From CAVYUC01 sp963783085 (GTDB taxonomy: Bacteria > Bacteroidota > Bacteroidia > Bacteroidales > Prolixibacteraceae): a stretch of 64,000 nt of DNA. The DNA lies in NCBI GenBank assembly GCA_963783085.1, contig CAWAMJ010000008.1:496001-560000 (forward strand). Direction: 5' to 3'. The position numbers were made by a program, and so were the translations under genes. The notes below the pieces were generated by a model. That model was given only the letters and a program-made list of their open reading frames with translations, was not told where the DNA came from and ran no database searches. Positions 48,656 through 58,517 of this stretch are shown piece by piece (the stretch's first letter is position 1; each line of letters begins with the position of its first letter).

Positions 48656-50524
48656 TTATTCAACCAAACCGGCGTTTCCCCATTTTTCGATTGCCTGCTG
48701 CAATTCCTCTTCATAATTTGCATCATTTTCGTCGAAGACTTTGTTTTCCACCATTTTGATATCTTCTGCTTTTGTATTATTATAACGCACGGGCGGGTTA
48801 TTATTCCTGCAAAACAGGTAATTATTTTCCACCAGGTTTTGTGTAGCTTTATGAAAACGCAGCGGCGATTTGGCAATGTTATAAATCAGGTTTCCTGCAA
48901 TTACCACATCGGTAGTGCCTTCATCCAGAAACATACCGTTACTTTCGGCCCGTCCCGCGTTAACCTTTACATCATGAATATGATTATTCAGAATTTTGCT
49001 GCCGGGTTGCAATCCCAGCATATAAATTCCGCCGCCGTCGCTCAGCACCTGCATGACGTCGTGAATGTGGTTTCCCTGCAAAATATTCCCGCGGCATGGC
49101 GTTGGTTCAGGGCTCCACATCCAGCCAATGGAAACGCCGGTATACGGAAGTTGTGAAATTTCGTTACTGCGGATTATCGTTTCAACCGTCAACCCGCACC
49201 AGATTCCCACAGCGCCAAAAAACTGCCGGCCGCAATTAGCAATTTCACATTGATTTATACTATTCCCGCGGGCAGCTTGATCCGGGGCAACTTTCCACCA
49301 TTTTTCACCATCGGTTTCCCTGTCGCGACCCTCTCCAATCATAACTCCGTTTCCTGAAATATCGTTAAAAGCTGAATTTTCGATCCGGCAATTCCGGCAT
49401 CCGGTCCCAAGCCATAATCCCGAACCTCCCAGATTTTCAAACACGCAATTTGAAAAAGTGCAGTCTTCTGCCCAATCGGCGCGGACTGCTGCCGGAACAA
49501 CAGACCACTCACTGCCGGCAGGGCGAGGATCAAAATGACAGGCCTGCACGCCGCAGTAGCCTTTTTCCGGAATTTCCCAGGCAGAATGCCGGAATGTAAT
49601 TCCATCAAAATGAATATTTCTCACCGGTTGGTTTTCGTCTCCTTCCATGCTAATCAATCCTTCGGAAAAAGGAATGAAAATTTCCAAATTGTCCGGGTTT
49701 TCCGTTTCGGGAAGTTTCAACCGGATTTTATTTTCAGCCGGGATAGAAACCCACTCGTAACTGCTATCGAGAAATTCGGGGGCATTTTCCAGAAAATAAC
49801 GCGGGTTTGGCTCCCAGTGATCCAGATTGAAAAATTCAGGATTTTTTGCACCGATAGAATCCACCGCTGTAATCCGGTTTTCTTCACGATTAATTTCTTT
49901 GATACCAATTCGCGAAATGGACCAGTCGTGCAGCAAAACAAGTTCCACACCAGCCAAATCAGCAGGAACCGGAAAATCACCTTTTTTATACTGGAAATTT
50001 GTTCGCCGGTCGATTCCCACAGTATCTACGCGCAACCAGCCATCGTTCGGAAACCTTGCCCGCGTTGCCCGTCTGTTGTTAATAAAAAGTTCGCGTACCT
50101 GTTTGTTTTGCATATTTTCGGGGATGGTTGCTTCCCAAAAATCATTGTTTTTTTGCCATACCGTTAAACGAATTCCTCCCGAAACCACCGGTTTTTCGCC
50201 GGGAACAGCCTTTACCAAAACAGTAGCCGTTGAATCGGCAGAAGGCAACGGCTTGAATTCGAGCGGTTTTTTAAGCTGATGAATTCCTTCACTTAACCAA
50301 ATGGTAACAAAACTTTCGCTTTTTTCCTTTAACTGCGCGTAAGCTAATTCCTTCGCGAAGTTGAGTGTGGCAACCGGGTCATTTTTTGTTCCGGAGTTCA
50401 AATCGTTTCCCTGGGGCGAAACATAAATGTTCTGCGCAAAAACCGGCTGCCAGAATCCGTTCAGCAATTGAATAAAAAGGAAAATCTTAATTGAAAAAAA
50501 CAGAAATTTAAATTTATTTTTCAT
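48656..50524 (-). CDS. Secreted right-handed parallel beta-helix protein (GH141-like)
   Basis: A 622-aa exported protein. Signal: FKFLFFSIKIFLFIQLLNGF through PVFA. ATG 50524 is preferred; 50536 is possible. The start of the mature protein, IYVSPQGNDLNSGTKNDPVATL, is the common opening of secreted beta-helix enzymes, and repeated NxxI/NxI coils (FSNCVFENLGGSGLWLGTG; IENSAFNDISGNGVMIGEG; LQGNHIHDVMQVLSDGGGIY; IAGNLIYNIAKSPL) build the helix. GH141 (fucosidase/xylanase) is my best family guess; polysaccharide lyases share the fold. It lies next to genes for sulfated-glycan breakdown, but faces the opposite way to the E1 gene. Confidence 0.75.
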   Translation of the reverse strand: MKNKFKFLFFSIKIFLFIQLLNGFWQPVFAQNIYVSPQGNDLNSGTKNDPVATLNFAKELAYAQLKEKSESFVTIWLSEGIHQLKKPLEFKPLPSADSTATVLVKAVPGEKPVVSGGIRLTVWQKNNDFWEATIPENMQNKQVRELFINNRRATRARFPNDGWLRVDTVGIDRRTNFQYKKGDFPVPADLAGVELVLLHDWSISRIGIKEINREENRITAVDSIGAKNPEFFNLDHWEPNPRYFLENAPEFLDSSYEWVSIPAENKIRLKLPETENPDNLEIFIPFSEGLISMEGDENQPVRNIHFDGITFRHSAWEIPEKGYCGVQACHFDPRPAGSEWSVVPAAVRADWAEDCTFSNCVFENLGGSGLWLGTGCRNCRIENSAFNDISGNGVMIGEGRDRETDGEKWWKVAPDQAARGNSINQCEIANCGRQFFGAVGIWCGLTVETIIRSNEISQLPYTGVSIGWMWSPEPTPCRGNILQGNHIHDVMQVLSDGGGIYMLGLQPGSKILNNHIHDVKVNAGRAESNGMFLDEGTTDVVIAGNLIYNIAKSPLRFHKATQNLVENNYLFCRNNNPPVRYNNTKAEDIKMVENKVFDENDANYEEELQQAIEKWGNAGLVE

Positions 50525-50644
50525 CTTTATCGGCATTAGGATTTAAAGTTAAAGGAAATTTCACTCTTACAGAAGTAAGTAAACAAAACAAATCCACGAA
50601 CGTTATTTTAGTGCATTGCAGACTTTTAATTTAAAATAGAGCGG

Positions 50645-53056
50645 ATGTATTTGGAGAAACCGGAAGTGACAAATGCCAACCAAATAAATACACAGGAACT
50701 TTTAAACGATTATTATTTAGTTTTTTTAAGCCGGCAGCTTAGTTTGTTAGGCCGAAGGGAAGTGCATAACGGCAGGGCGCATTTTGGTATTTTTGGCGAT
50801 GGAAAAGAAGTAACGCAGATTGCTTTGGCAAAATGTTTCAGAAAAGGCGACTGGCGCTCGGGATACTACCGCGACCAGACACTCATGCTGGCATTGGGAT
50901 TACTGCAACCCGAAGAATTTTTTGCCATGATTTACGGCGATACAGATGAGACCATCAACCCCTCGACCGTAGGACGTAACTTCAATAACCATTTCAGCAC
51001 AGGTAATATCGATGAAAATGGGGAGATAAAAAACCTCGCGAAACAATACAATTCCGCTTCCGATGTTTCATCAACCGGCGGCCAGATGCCGCGATTGCTT
51101 GGATTGGCGCAGGCATCAAAATTGGCAAGGCAAAAACCTTCATTAAAAAAATACCTGAAAAATAACGTTGCCGGTAACGAAGTGGCATTTGGTACCATTG
51201 GCGATGCCAGTACTTCAGAAGGAATTTTCTGGGAAACAATCAACGCTGCCGGAGTGATGCAGGTCCCGTTGGCCGTAATGGTTTACGACGATGGTTACGG
51301 AATTAGCGTTCCTGTTGAATTACAAACCACCAAATCGAGTATTTCAAAAGCTTTAAAAGGCTTTCAGACGGAGAAAGACGCCAACGGCATTTCCATCTAC
51401 TCGTGCAAAGGCTGGGATTACCCGGGTTTGGTGAAAACGCTTGCTGAAGGTGTTGCGGAATGCCGTGAAAAGCATGTACCGGTTGTTTTTCATGTTCAGG
51501 AACTAACCCAGCCGCAGGGCCACTCTACCTCGGGTTCGCACGAGCGATACAAAACCAGGGAACGCCTTCAGTGGGAAAAAGACTTCGACAGCATCGCACA
51601 TTTCAAAAAATGGTTGCTCGAGAATGCCAAAGCCGATATTGAAACCCTGACAAAACTTGAAAAAAAAGCGGAGAAAAGAGCAAAAGAAGCCCGGAACAAA
51701 GCCTGGGAGCATTTTTCCAACGGATATTTAAAAGAACAACGGGAGTTAAAAGAAATTCTTCATAAAATAGATGAAAAAACAGACCTGCAAAACGACCGCA
51801 AATTTGAAGTTGTCAGTCAAAAGATTTTCCCTACAAGGCGGTCGCATCTTAGTTTTGCCAAACGGTTAAACCTGGAAATTCATTTGAATCCCGAGGTACA
51901 AAATGAAAGGGCCGAACTGCAAAACTGGATTAAACGCTTTGAAGAAAGAACAGCAGATTTTTACAACACCAGATTACACCGCACTGGTTCTGATTCTACG
52001 TTAAAAGTAAAAGGTCATCCCGTTAAATATAGTCCGGATGCGGAAGATGTTAACGGTTCGCAAATCGTCAGTAAAAATTTTGAAGCATTATTTCAGAAAT
52101 ACCCAAACCTCATTACGTTTGGTGAAGATACCGGGAAACTGGGAGACGTAAACCAGGGGATGAAAGGAATGCAGGAAAAATTTGGGGTTGAACGTGTTTC
52201 CGATACCGGTATTCGTGAAGCAACCATCATCGGACAGGGCATTGGTTTGGCAATGCGAGGTTTCCGTCCGATTGCAGAAATTCAGTATTTGGATTACCTG
52301 ATTTATGCGCTTTCACAATTAAGCGACGACCTGGCAACCCTGCAATACCGTACCAAAGGGAAACAGGCTGCCCCGCTTATTATCCGTACGCGCGGACATC
52401 AGTTGCAGGGAATATGGCACGCCGGTTCGCCTATGCAAATGTTGTTGGGATCGTTACGAGGAATATACTTGTGCGTGCCCAGAAATTTAACACAGGCAGC
52501 CGGTTTTTACAATACGCTGCTTGAAGGTAATGACCCTGCCATTGTAATTGAGCCTTTAAAAGGATATAATGTAAAGGAGAAACTTCCGGAAAATCACGGA
52601 GAATATAAAGTACCGCTGGGCACGCCTGAAATCATGCGCGAAGGAACCGATGTTACCGTTGTTACTTATGCATGGAACGTTCACCATGCGCTTAAAGCAG
52701 CCAACCTGCTTCAAAAATTTAAAGGAATATCGATAGAAATAATTGATGTTCAAACTCTGATGCCATTTGATTTGAACCATACCATTTTAAATTCGGTTAA
52801 AAAAACCAACAAGGTAATTTTTATGGATGAAGATGTTCCGGGCGGAGGCACGGCCTACATGATGCAAAAAGTACTGGAAGAACAAAAAGCATTCGATTAT
52901 CTGGATGCAGCTCCCCGAACCCTTTCCGGAAAGGAACATCGTCCGGCTTATGGAATTGACGGTGAATATTTCTCGAAACCGAACGTTGAACTTCTTTTTA
53001 AAAATGTGTATGAAATAATGCGGGAAACAGACGTGAAAAGGTTTCCAAAATTATGA
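50645..53056 (+). CDS. Fused alpha-beta E1 component of a branched-chain-type 2-oxoacid dehydrogenase
   Basis: An 803-aa thiamine-diphosphate enzyme. Residues about 25-390 are the E1 alpha domain: LGRREVHNGRAHFGIFGDGKE, the TPP loop GTIGDASTSEGIFWETINAAG and VMVYDDGYGISVPVE. Residues about 470-803 are the beta domain: VSKNFEALFQKYPNLITFGE, VSDTGIREATIIGQGIGLAMRG, and the C-terminal HHALKAANLLQKF and VIFMDEDVPGGGTA. Bacteroidota often carry this single-chain form; the substrate is a branched-chain 2-oxoacid or pyruvate. No E2 or E3 gene is in the window. A HEPN relic follows it. Confidence 0.9.
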   Translation: MYLEKPEVTNANQINTQELLNDYYLVFLSRQLSLLGRREVHNGRAHFGIFGDGKEVTQIALAKCFRKGDWRSGYYRDQTLMLALGLLQPEEFFAMIYGDTDETINPSTVGRNFNNHFSTGNIDENGEIKNLAKQYNSASDVSSTGGQMPRLLGLAQASKLARQKPSLKKYLKNNVAGNEVAFGTIGDASTSEGIFWETINAAGVMQVPLAVMVYDDGYGISVPVELQTTKSSISKALKGFQTEKDANGISIYSCKGWDYPGLVKTLAEGVAECREKHVPVVFHVQELTQPQGHSTSGSHERYKTRERLQWEKDFDSIAHFKKWLLENAKADIETLTKLEKKAEKRAKEARNKAWEHFSNGYLKEQRELKEILHKIDEKTDLQNDRKFEVVSQKIFPTRRSHLSFAKRLNLEIHLNPEVQNERAELQNWIKRFEERTADFYNTRLHRTGSDSTLKVKGHPVKYSPDAEDVNGSQIVSKNFEALFQKYPNLITFGEDTGKLGDVNQGMKGMQEKFGVERVSDTGIREATIIGQGIGLAMRGFRPIAEIQYLDYLIYALSQLSDDLATLQYRTKGKQAAPLIIRTRGHQLQGIWHAGSPMQMLLGSLRGIYLCVPRNLTQAAGFYNTLLEGNDPAIVIEPLKGYNVKEKLPENHGEYKVPLGTPEIMREGTDVTVVTYAWNVHHALKAANLLQKFKGISIEIIDVQTLMPFDLNHTILNSVKKTNKVIFMDEDVPGGGTAYMMQKVLEEQKAFDYLDAAPRTLSGKEHRPAYGIDGEYFSKPNVELLFKNVYEIMRETDVKRFPKL

Positions 53057-53068
53057 TTTTAAACATTG

Positions 53069-53257
53069 TTTCCCGGACATATTTCAACAGAGAAATTACT
53101 CAAAGCGTTATATGTTAAATGATTAAAAGAGCACGCTCCTTTTACACATAATTTATACAGATTAGGGGAGCTAATTGGATTAGAAATGTCAGATGAATAT
53201 TCTGATTGGCTGGATCAGATTACTTCATTTAACCTTATACGAGAAATAATGAATTAA
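53069..53257 (+). pseudogene. Decayed HEPN-domain gene fragment
   Basis: In one frame this stretch reads FPGHISTEKLLKALYVK, a TGA stop, then LKEHAPFTHNLYRLGELIGL and EMSDEYSDWLDQITSFNLIR. That is the C-terminal two-thirds of a HEPN domain: EKLLKAL, the H-x-L/x-R (THNLYRL) helix and the ITSFNLRxR block. It has no start codon, the first third is missing and one stop interrupts it. HEPN genes usually sit next to a nucleotidyltransferase (MNT) partner as a toxin-antitoxin pair, which is not found here. Relic of a lost module. Confidence 0.75.
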
Positions 53258-53280
53258 AAACTCGAATGTAATAATTAAAA

Positions 53281-54660
53281 CTACTCCGGTACGATGTAAG
53301 GAAAGCTGGAATCACTGGTTTCTTTTGCCCATTTCAGAATTAAATCCCGGTGGTATTTCAGCACTTTCACAAACTCATTTTTATCTGCCAGATTATTCAT
53401 TTCGCCGGGATCATTTTCCAGGTCGAACAACTGTTCCCGGTTTTCGCCGTTGTCGTAAATGCAGTATTTGTACTTCTTTGTCCGCAACATTCTTCCTGTT
53501 GCTCCAAGATTAACGACTCCGCGTGCGAACATGGTTTCACTCACTACGAAATTCCGTGGCTTTGGTGATTTTCCCTGCATTATAGGAACCAGCGAATTTC
53601 CCCGCATCGATTCCGGTTTTTTCGCACCAGCCAAATCAAGGATGGTAACCGGAATATCAAGTGCATTGGAAACCAGTTCATGGTAAACCCGTTGTGGCGT
53701 CTTTCCTTTCCAACTGATTATTAAAGGTGTTCTGACCACCTGTTCGTAGAGGATTTGTTTTTGATTCCAGTGTTGCTTTGCCACTCCTTCCCCATGGTCG
53801 CTGGTAAAGATTACGACCGTGTTTTCTTCGTAGCCGCTCTTTTTCAGCGCGTCCAAAATTTTGGCAATTTCGGCATCCACTTTTTCCACTAGTCTGTAAT
53901 ACCCCCATAAATACTGTCTCCAGGTCAGTTCATCCCAGTTTTCAGTTGGATAATGTATTTTCGATTTGTGCTGAATTTCCCGAATAACCGAAGGTTCATT
54001 TTCAGGAACCGCAAAATCTTCCGGCAGGGGCGGAAGTTTGTCAAGGTCTTTTGGGGGTAATCCGATTGAACCGTCGGGTAAATCTGTACCGACTGCGTCG
54101 GCACGGGCAAGTTCGCAAACGTTGTGCGGGTTCATCAATGAAACCGTCAAAAAGAACGGCTTGCTGTGGTTTCCGGTTAAAAAATCAACCGCTGCTTCCG
54201 ACTTTTTGTCATCTGTTCCCACATTGTCGTAATTTTCGTAACCGGCTTGTTCAGGTGTGGCCCCAACATGCCATTTACCGATGTAACTGCATTCATAACC
54301 GGCTGCGCTGACCAGGTTCCCGAGCATCGGGAAATCACCTTTTATTTTTTCTCCGTTATTAATGGTCCCGATTTCGTGCGGGTACCGGCTGGTTTGCAAA
54401 CTGCTCCGAAACGGCAGGCACAGCGGTTGTGTAACATAGTTTTTTTCGAAACGGATGCCTGATTCCGCAAGTTTATCAAGCGCCGGTGTATGCAAATAAA
54501 AATTGCCCGCACAACTCATTGCGGAGGCTGTTTGCTGATCCGTAATTATCAGCAGGATGTTCGGTTTTTGTGGCGAAATAAATTTTTGCGCGCCTGTATT
54601 CAACAAGTTGCAAAAAATAAAAAAACCAACCATCAGAAAAACAGGAATCCGTTGTTTCAT
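53281..54660 (-). CDS. Sulfatase (S1 family), secreted
   Basis: A 459-aa type I sulfatase that removes sulfate esters. Signal peptide IPVFLMVGFFIFCNLLNTGA. The formylglycine signature is C81-LPF-R85 with RSSLQTSRYPHEIG, preceded by the metal block LLIITDQQ; the second metal-site residues are in IFTSDHGEGV (DHG). Convergent or downstream neighbours are two other sulfatases and nag genes. The DQQTASAMSC start and REYE-like WRQYLWGYYRLVEKVDAEI are like Bacteroidota S1 members acting on host or algal glycans; linkage cannot be assigned. An anaerobic-type (AtsB) or FGE maturase is not in the window. Confidence 0.9.
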   Translation of the reverse strand: MKQRIPVFLMVGFFIFCNLLNTGAQKFISPQKPNILLIITDQQTASAMSCAGNFYLHTPALDKLAESGIRFEKNYVTQPLCLPFRSSLQTSRYPHEIGTINNGEKIKGDFPMLGNLVSAAGYECSYIGKWHVGATPEQAGYENYDNVGTDDKKSEAAVDFLTGNHSKPFFLTVSLMNPHNVCELARADAVGTDLPDGSIGLPPKDLDKLPPLPEDFAVPENEPSVIREIQHKSKIHYPTENWDELTWRQYLWGYYRLVEKVDAEIAKILDALKKSGYEENTVVIFTSDHGEGVAKQHWNQKQILYEQVVRTPLIISWKGKTPQRVYHELVSNALDIPVTILDLAGAKKPESMRGNSLVPIMQGKSPKPRNFVVSETMFARGVVNLGATGRMLRTKKYKYCIYDNGENREQLFDLENDPGEMNNLADKNEFVKVLKYHRDLILKWAKETSDSSFPYIVPE

Positions 54661-54672
54661 TTGGGTTTTATA

Positions 54673-56166
54673 TTAATGGTTGTATAATCCGGTATTTCCT
54701 TTTTCCCAAAGCGGCATCAGTTCCTTCACAACGTCAGGATGTTCTCCCGCAATGTTTTTCGTTTCATTCGGATCGGTTTCGTGATCGTACAGTTCAACAA
54801 CCGGCTCTTCATTTCGGAAATACCTGGTAAGCCGGTACCGATCAGTCCGCATCGATATTCCCTTCCTGAAATATCCGTACGATACTTCCTCCCAATTGGT
54901 TTGCGGATTCGTCAATAACGGAACAAGGCTTCTGCCGGTTGTTTCTTTGGGCATTTCGAGGCCGCATAAATCAACAATCGTCGGAAAAATATCGACTGAG
55001 CTTACAATTTTGTCTATTTTTTCAGCCCTGGTTCTTCCCGGGAGTTTGATAATCAGCGTGCTTTTCAATGCCCGTTCAAAAATGGTGTGTTTTCCCCAAA
55101 CCAGTTGATCGCCCAGGTGCCAGCCATGGTCGCCCCAAACTACCACGACCGTATTTTCGGAAAGCCCGAGTTTGTCGAGTTCGCTGAGCAATTTACCCAC
55201 CTGTGCATCGGAGTAACTGACGGCGGCAAAATAGGCATGTCTGAGTTTTCGCGCGTATTCATCGGAAACAGGGCCTTCCAGCGAAGCCTCCTCATCGCCC
55301 AATTTGTAGCCGTTAAACTCCCCGCTGTTGTGCAAACTCGCCTTGTTTACATTTTCCGGAATGTATGGATTTGGTGAAAGCGGCAATTCACTTTCATCGT
55401 ACATATCCCAGTATTTTGCCGGCGAATTAAACGGAAGGTGTGGTTTGAAAAATCCTACCCCGAGGAAAAAAGGCTGGTCTTTCGCAGCCAGTTCGTCCAG
55501 TTTTTTCAGGGCCAGTTCTGCGGTTAATCCATCCGGGTAACCGGTATCGTCTACATTCCCTTTTTCATAAGGTTTTACCTGTTTGTTCCTGCTTTGCCGG
55601 TTGGAGCCATCGGCGTAGCCAAAAAAAGCATTCCAGCCGGTACCCCATTTTCCGGGGTTGAACAACATCTCATCCCAGCTGTACGGAAGTTCGAGTTCCG
55701 TACCCACGGAATCAGTGTAACCATACAACAAACCATCGACATAATGGCTGATTTTCCCGATTCCAACGGTGTAATATCCGTTATCTTTTAAATGGCGCAT
55801 AAACGTAACCGGTGCTTCTTCCTTCGGTTTCCCCGAAATAAAATTGCGACAGGCTTCGTTACTCAAGTGACCGGTCGTTTTGGGCAACAATCCTGTTAAC
55901 ATGCTAAACCGCGAGGCTCCGCAAGTTGGCACCTGAACAAAATGGTTCATAAACACCGCTCCCGCCCCGGCCAGTTTGTCGATATTTGGCGAATGAATAT
56001 AATCCTTCCCGTAACATCCAAGTTCGGGCCGCAAATCATCGATACAGATAAAAAGGATGTTGGGCTTCTGTTTATTTACAGAATCTTTTGATTGTCGGTT
56101 GTTTGAGCAACCTGCAAGAAAACAAAGGCAGGGGATGATAAGGATCGAAAGAATTTTTAATTTCAT
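54673..56166 (-). CDS. Sulfatase (S1 family) lipoprotein, iduronate-2-sulfatase-like
   Basis: A 497-aa sulfatase. Lipobox CFLAGC with Cys20 and SNNRQS after it make it a lipoprotein. Metal block ILFICIDDLRPELGCYG; formylglycine signature C82-GA-SR86, with FSMLTGLLP; second metal site WGDHGWHLGDQ. The IDDLRPELG and DHGWHLG blocks are shared with iduronate-2-sulfatases. Gap to the next sulfatase stop 31 bp, so the three sulfatases form one operon in order 3-2-1. Confidence 0.9.
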   Translation of the reverse strand: MKLKILSILIIPCLCFLAGCSNNRQSKDSVNKQKPNILFICIDDLRPELGCYGKDYIHSPNIDKLAGAGAVFMNHFVQVPTCGASRFSMLTGLLPKTTGHLSNEACRNFISGKPKEEAPVTFMRHLKDNGYYTVGIGKISHYVDGLLYGYTDSVGTELELPYSWDEMLFNPGKWGTGWNAFFGYADGSNRQSRNKQVKPYEKGNVDDTGYPDGLTAELALKKLDELAAKDQPFFLGVGFFKPHLPFNSPAKYWDMYDESELPLSPNPYIPENVNKASLHNSGEFNGYKLGDEEASLEGPVSDEYARKLRHAYFAAVSYSDAQVGKLLSELDKLGLSENTVVVVWGDHGWHLGDQLVWGKHTIFERALKSTLIIKLPGRTRAEKIDKIVSSVDIFPTIVDLCGLEMPKETTGRSLVPLLTNPQTNWEEVSYGYFRKGISMRTDRYRLTRYFRNEEPVVELYDHETDPNETKNIAGEHPDVVKELMPLWEKGNTGLYNH

Positions 56167-56197
56167 CGTGATAATTTTACCAGCAAATTAATTTCAA

Positions 56198-57682
56198 TTA
56201 TTCAGAAACGCCAACTTTAAAATTCTTTATTTTTTCACTGAGTTCCCTGACTATTCCGGAATTGTTTTCACTTATATTACGAAATGGCAAGGGTCTTTCA
56301 TTATTATCAAAAAGATTGACATCGATGGTATCCCCGGTTTTATTATCCACCCACACCATTAACCGGTAATTTTCATTTCGGGCGGTGATGCCATGAACAC
56401 CCCATGCATCCCGTTCGCCAACTGTATAATTCTTAATTTTTGCGGATGGGTTTTCAATTACAGGTTTCATACTGATTCCTTCAAGATAATCGGGTGCTTT
56501 GATATCGCATAAATCTGCGAGTGTCGGGAAAATGTCGACTGTTTCCACCATGCCATCAGCAAAAATACCTGGCTGTTTAATCTGTGGTGTTTTAATGATT
56601 AACGGGCTGTTCAGGGCGATATCAAAATTGGTATATTTTCCCCATATCCCGTATTCGCCGAGGTGCCAGCCATGGTCACCCCACAAGACCACGATTGTAT
56701 TTTTATCCAGTCCTAAATTTTTCAGTTCGTCGAGCACTTTTCCAATTTGGGCATCTGCATAGCTGACCGCCGCACAATATCCGTGTTTCAGCTTTTTCTC
56801 CCGCTCAGCAGTCATTTCCCACCAAAGCGTGTCTCCGGGCCAGGTGTAGGTTCCGCGAGGCTCATAACTATTGTGGTCGCCGTGCAAACAAATATCCGAT
56901 TGCACGTTCAGCGGCATTTGTTGATAAACAGCTTCGGGAATACTGTCTGCATGGTATAAATCCCAGTATTTCTTGGGAGCATTAAAAGGCAGGTGCGGTT
57001 TATAAAACCCAACTGCCAGGAAAAAGGAGGTATCTTTCAGGTTGCGTAATTGTTTGATGGCTTCCCCGGCATTCAGACCGTCGGCATAACCATCATCGGA
57101 AACATCGGCTGATTCATAGGGCGGCAGTGTGCGTTTTGTTGGCCGGCCGTAATAGCTCGTCCGGGCTTCGCCGCCTGCATACGAAAAAAAGGCTTGCCAG
57201 GGATCCTGCCAGATACCAACCGGCGCGTAGGTTTTATTCCAGCTGAAAGGAACTTCATGTATCGTTTGAAGGGAATCCATGACCCCGCCCGGTTGGTGGG
57301 AAATTTTACCAATGCTTATCGTTTTGTACCCGTTTTCTTTGAACAGTTGCGGCAACGAAAATACGGTGTCAGGTTTTTCCCCGGATTCCCGCATATTTTT
57401 AAAAATATCCCAATTGGTTGTCCTGATGCCCGAAAGCAGCGTAGAACGCGAGGGTCCGCACGCTGCACAATGAACAAAATGATTTCTGAAAACCCGCCCT
57501 TCCGATGCCAGTTTGTCAATGTTCGGAGTGTGCATATACGTTTTCCCGTAGTAACCCAATTCCGGCCGTAAATCATCGACTGCGATAAACAGAACGTTTA
57601 ATTTTTCCCGTTTTTTATGTTCTTTTTCACACGCAGGGAATAGCAAAATTAATGCTAACCCTGTAATCAGAAGTTTTTTCAT
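56198..57682 (-). CDS. Sulfatase (S1 family) lipoprotein, iduronate-2-sulfatase-like
   Basis: A 494-aa sulfatase with lipobox LFPAC at Cys18 and hydrophilic KEHKKRE after it. VLFIAVDDLRPELGYYG and the signature C75-GPSR79 with STLLSGIRT; WGDHGWHLGEYGIWGK holds the second metal site. It resembles the neighbouring 54673-56166 protein and likely arose by duplication, but the two are diverged enough to act on different sulfate positions. Eight bp separate its start from the nagB stop, placing it in the same operon. Confidence 0.9.
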   Translation of the reverse strand: MKKLLITGLALILLFPACEKEHKKREKLNVLFIAVDDLRPELGYYGKTYMHTPNIDKLASEGRVFRNHFVHCAACGPSRSTLLSGIRTTNWDIFKNMRESGEKPDTVFSLPQLFKENGYKTISIGKISHQPGGVMDSLQTIHEVPFSWNKTYAPVGIWQDPWQAFFSYAGGEARTSYYGRPTKRTLPPYESADVSDDGYADGLNAGEAIKQLRNLKDTSFFLAVGFYKPHLPFNAPKKYWDLYHADSIPEAVYQQMPLNVQSDICLHGDHNSYEPRGTYTWPGDTLWWEMTAEREKKLKHGYCAAVSYADAQIGKVLDELKNLGLDKNTIVVLWGDHGWHLGEYGIWGKYTNFDIALNSPLIIKTPQIKQPGIFADGMVETVDIFPTLADLCDIKAPDYLEGISMKPVIENPSAKIKNYTVGERDAWGVHGITARNENYRLMVWVDNKTGDTIDVNLFDNNERPLPFRNISENNSGIVRELSEKIKNFKVGVSE

Positions 57683-57690
57683 TCGTTCAT

Positions 57691-58506
57691 TTATTTAGCA
57701 ATCTCACTTTCCGTTAATTCTGAATTGCCCGATTTTAAATTTAACCGTGATGCAGATTTTGAATCGAGAAATAATACGGCATCCGGATGTTTTCGCAAAA
57801 TTGTTGCAGGGCAAACTGTGGAAATTTCAGCGTTTAGCGCATTGTAAACGGCTTGTGCCTTTCGTTCATCAGGCACTACACAACTGATGGTTTTGCATTG
57901 CATAATGGCGGGAATCGTAAGCGTTAGGGCGTGTGCCGGAACTTCCTTCAGCGAAGGGAACCACCCTTCGCCCAACTGCTGGTTGCGGCACGCCTCGTCG
58001 AGTTCAACAACCTTTACCCATTTTGGGTCGTTAAAATCGGCGACCGGTGGATCGTTAAACGCGATGTGACCATTTTCACCTATTCCTATACAGGCAACAT
58101 CGATGGGATGTTTTTTTAAAAGATTGGCATACCGCTGTACTTCAGCTTCCACATCCGGAGCATCACCATTCAGAAAATAAACTTGTTTGGGTTTTACATT
58201 ATCAAGAATCTTTTCTTTTAAAAACCTGCGAAAACTTGCCGGGTGCGATTCGGGCATTCCAAGGTATTCATCGAGGTGGAAAACTGTAATTTTATTCCAT
58301 TCTATTTTCTGATTTTGCAAATTCCTGTGAAATGCCAATTGCGATGTACCGGTACCAATTATCAGGTTGGCAAATCCGTTTTCACTGATCGCAGTTCTTA
58401 GTCTGGCAGCAACAAATTCAGCGGCAGCCACTGCAATTTCCTCACTTTCCTTGTAAATTTTTACAGAAAGTTTCTCCTTTTTAAAAGCATGTACACTTTT
58501 TTCCAT
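57691..58506 (-). CDS. nagB: Glucosamine-6-phosphate deaminase
   Basis: A 271-aa isomerase/deaminase converting glucosamine 6-phosphate to fructose 6-phosphate and ammonia. VFHLDEYLGMPESHPASFRRFL and GIGENGHIAFNDPPVADF are diagnostic (catalytic His in the GHIAFN block). ATG 58506 (MEKSVHAFKKEKL) is the true start; the frame opens further upstream but that part overlaps the Nramp-fold gene. It follows the Nramp-fold gene by 11 bp. Confidence 0.95.
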   Translation of the reverse strand: MEKSVHAFKKEKLSVKIYKESEEIAVAAAEFVAARLRTAISENGFANLIIGTGTSQLAFHRNLQNQKIEWNKITVFHLDEYLGMPESHPASFRRFLKEKILDNVKPKQVYFLNGDAPDVEAEVQRYANLLKKHPIDVACIGIGENGHIAFNDPPVADFNDPKWVKVVELDEACRNQQLGEGWFPSLKEVPAHALTLTIPAIMQCKTISCVVPDERKAQAVYNALNAEISTVCPATILRKHPDAVLFLDSKSASRLNLKSGNSELTESEIAK

Positions 58507-58517
58507 AATATTATTTT

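Noticed and set aside
49535..50167. 210-codon frame antisense to the beta-helix gene
   Set aside because: Shadow frame, no promoter or motif.
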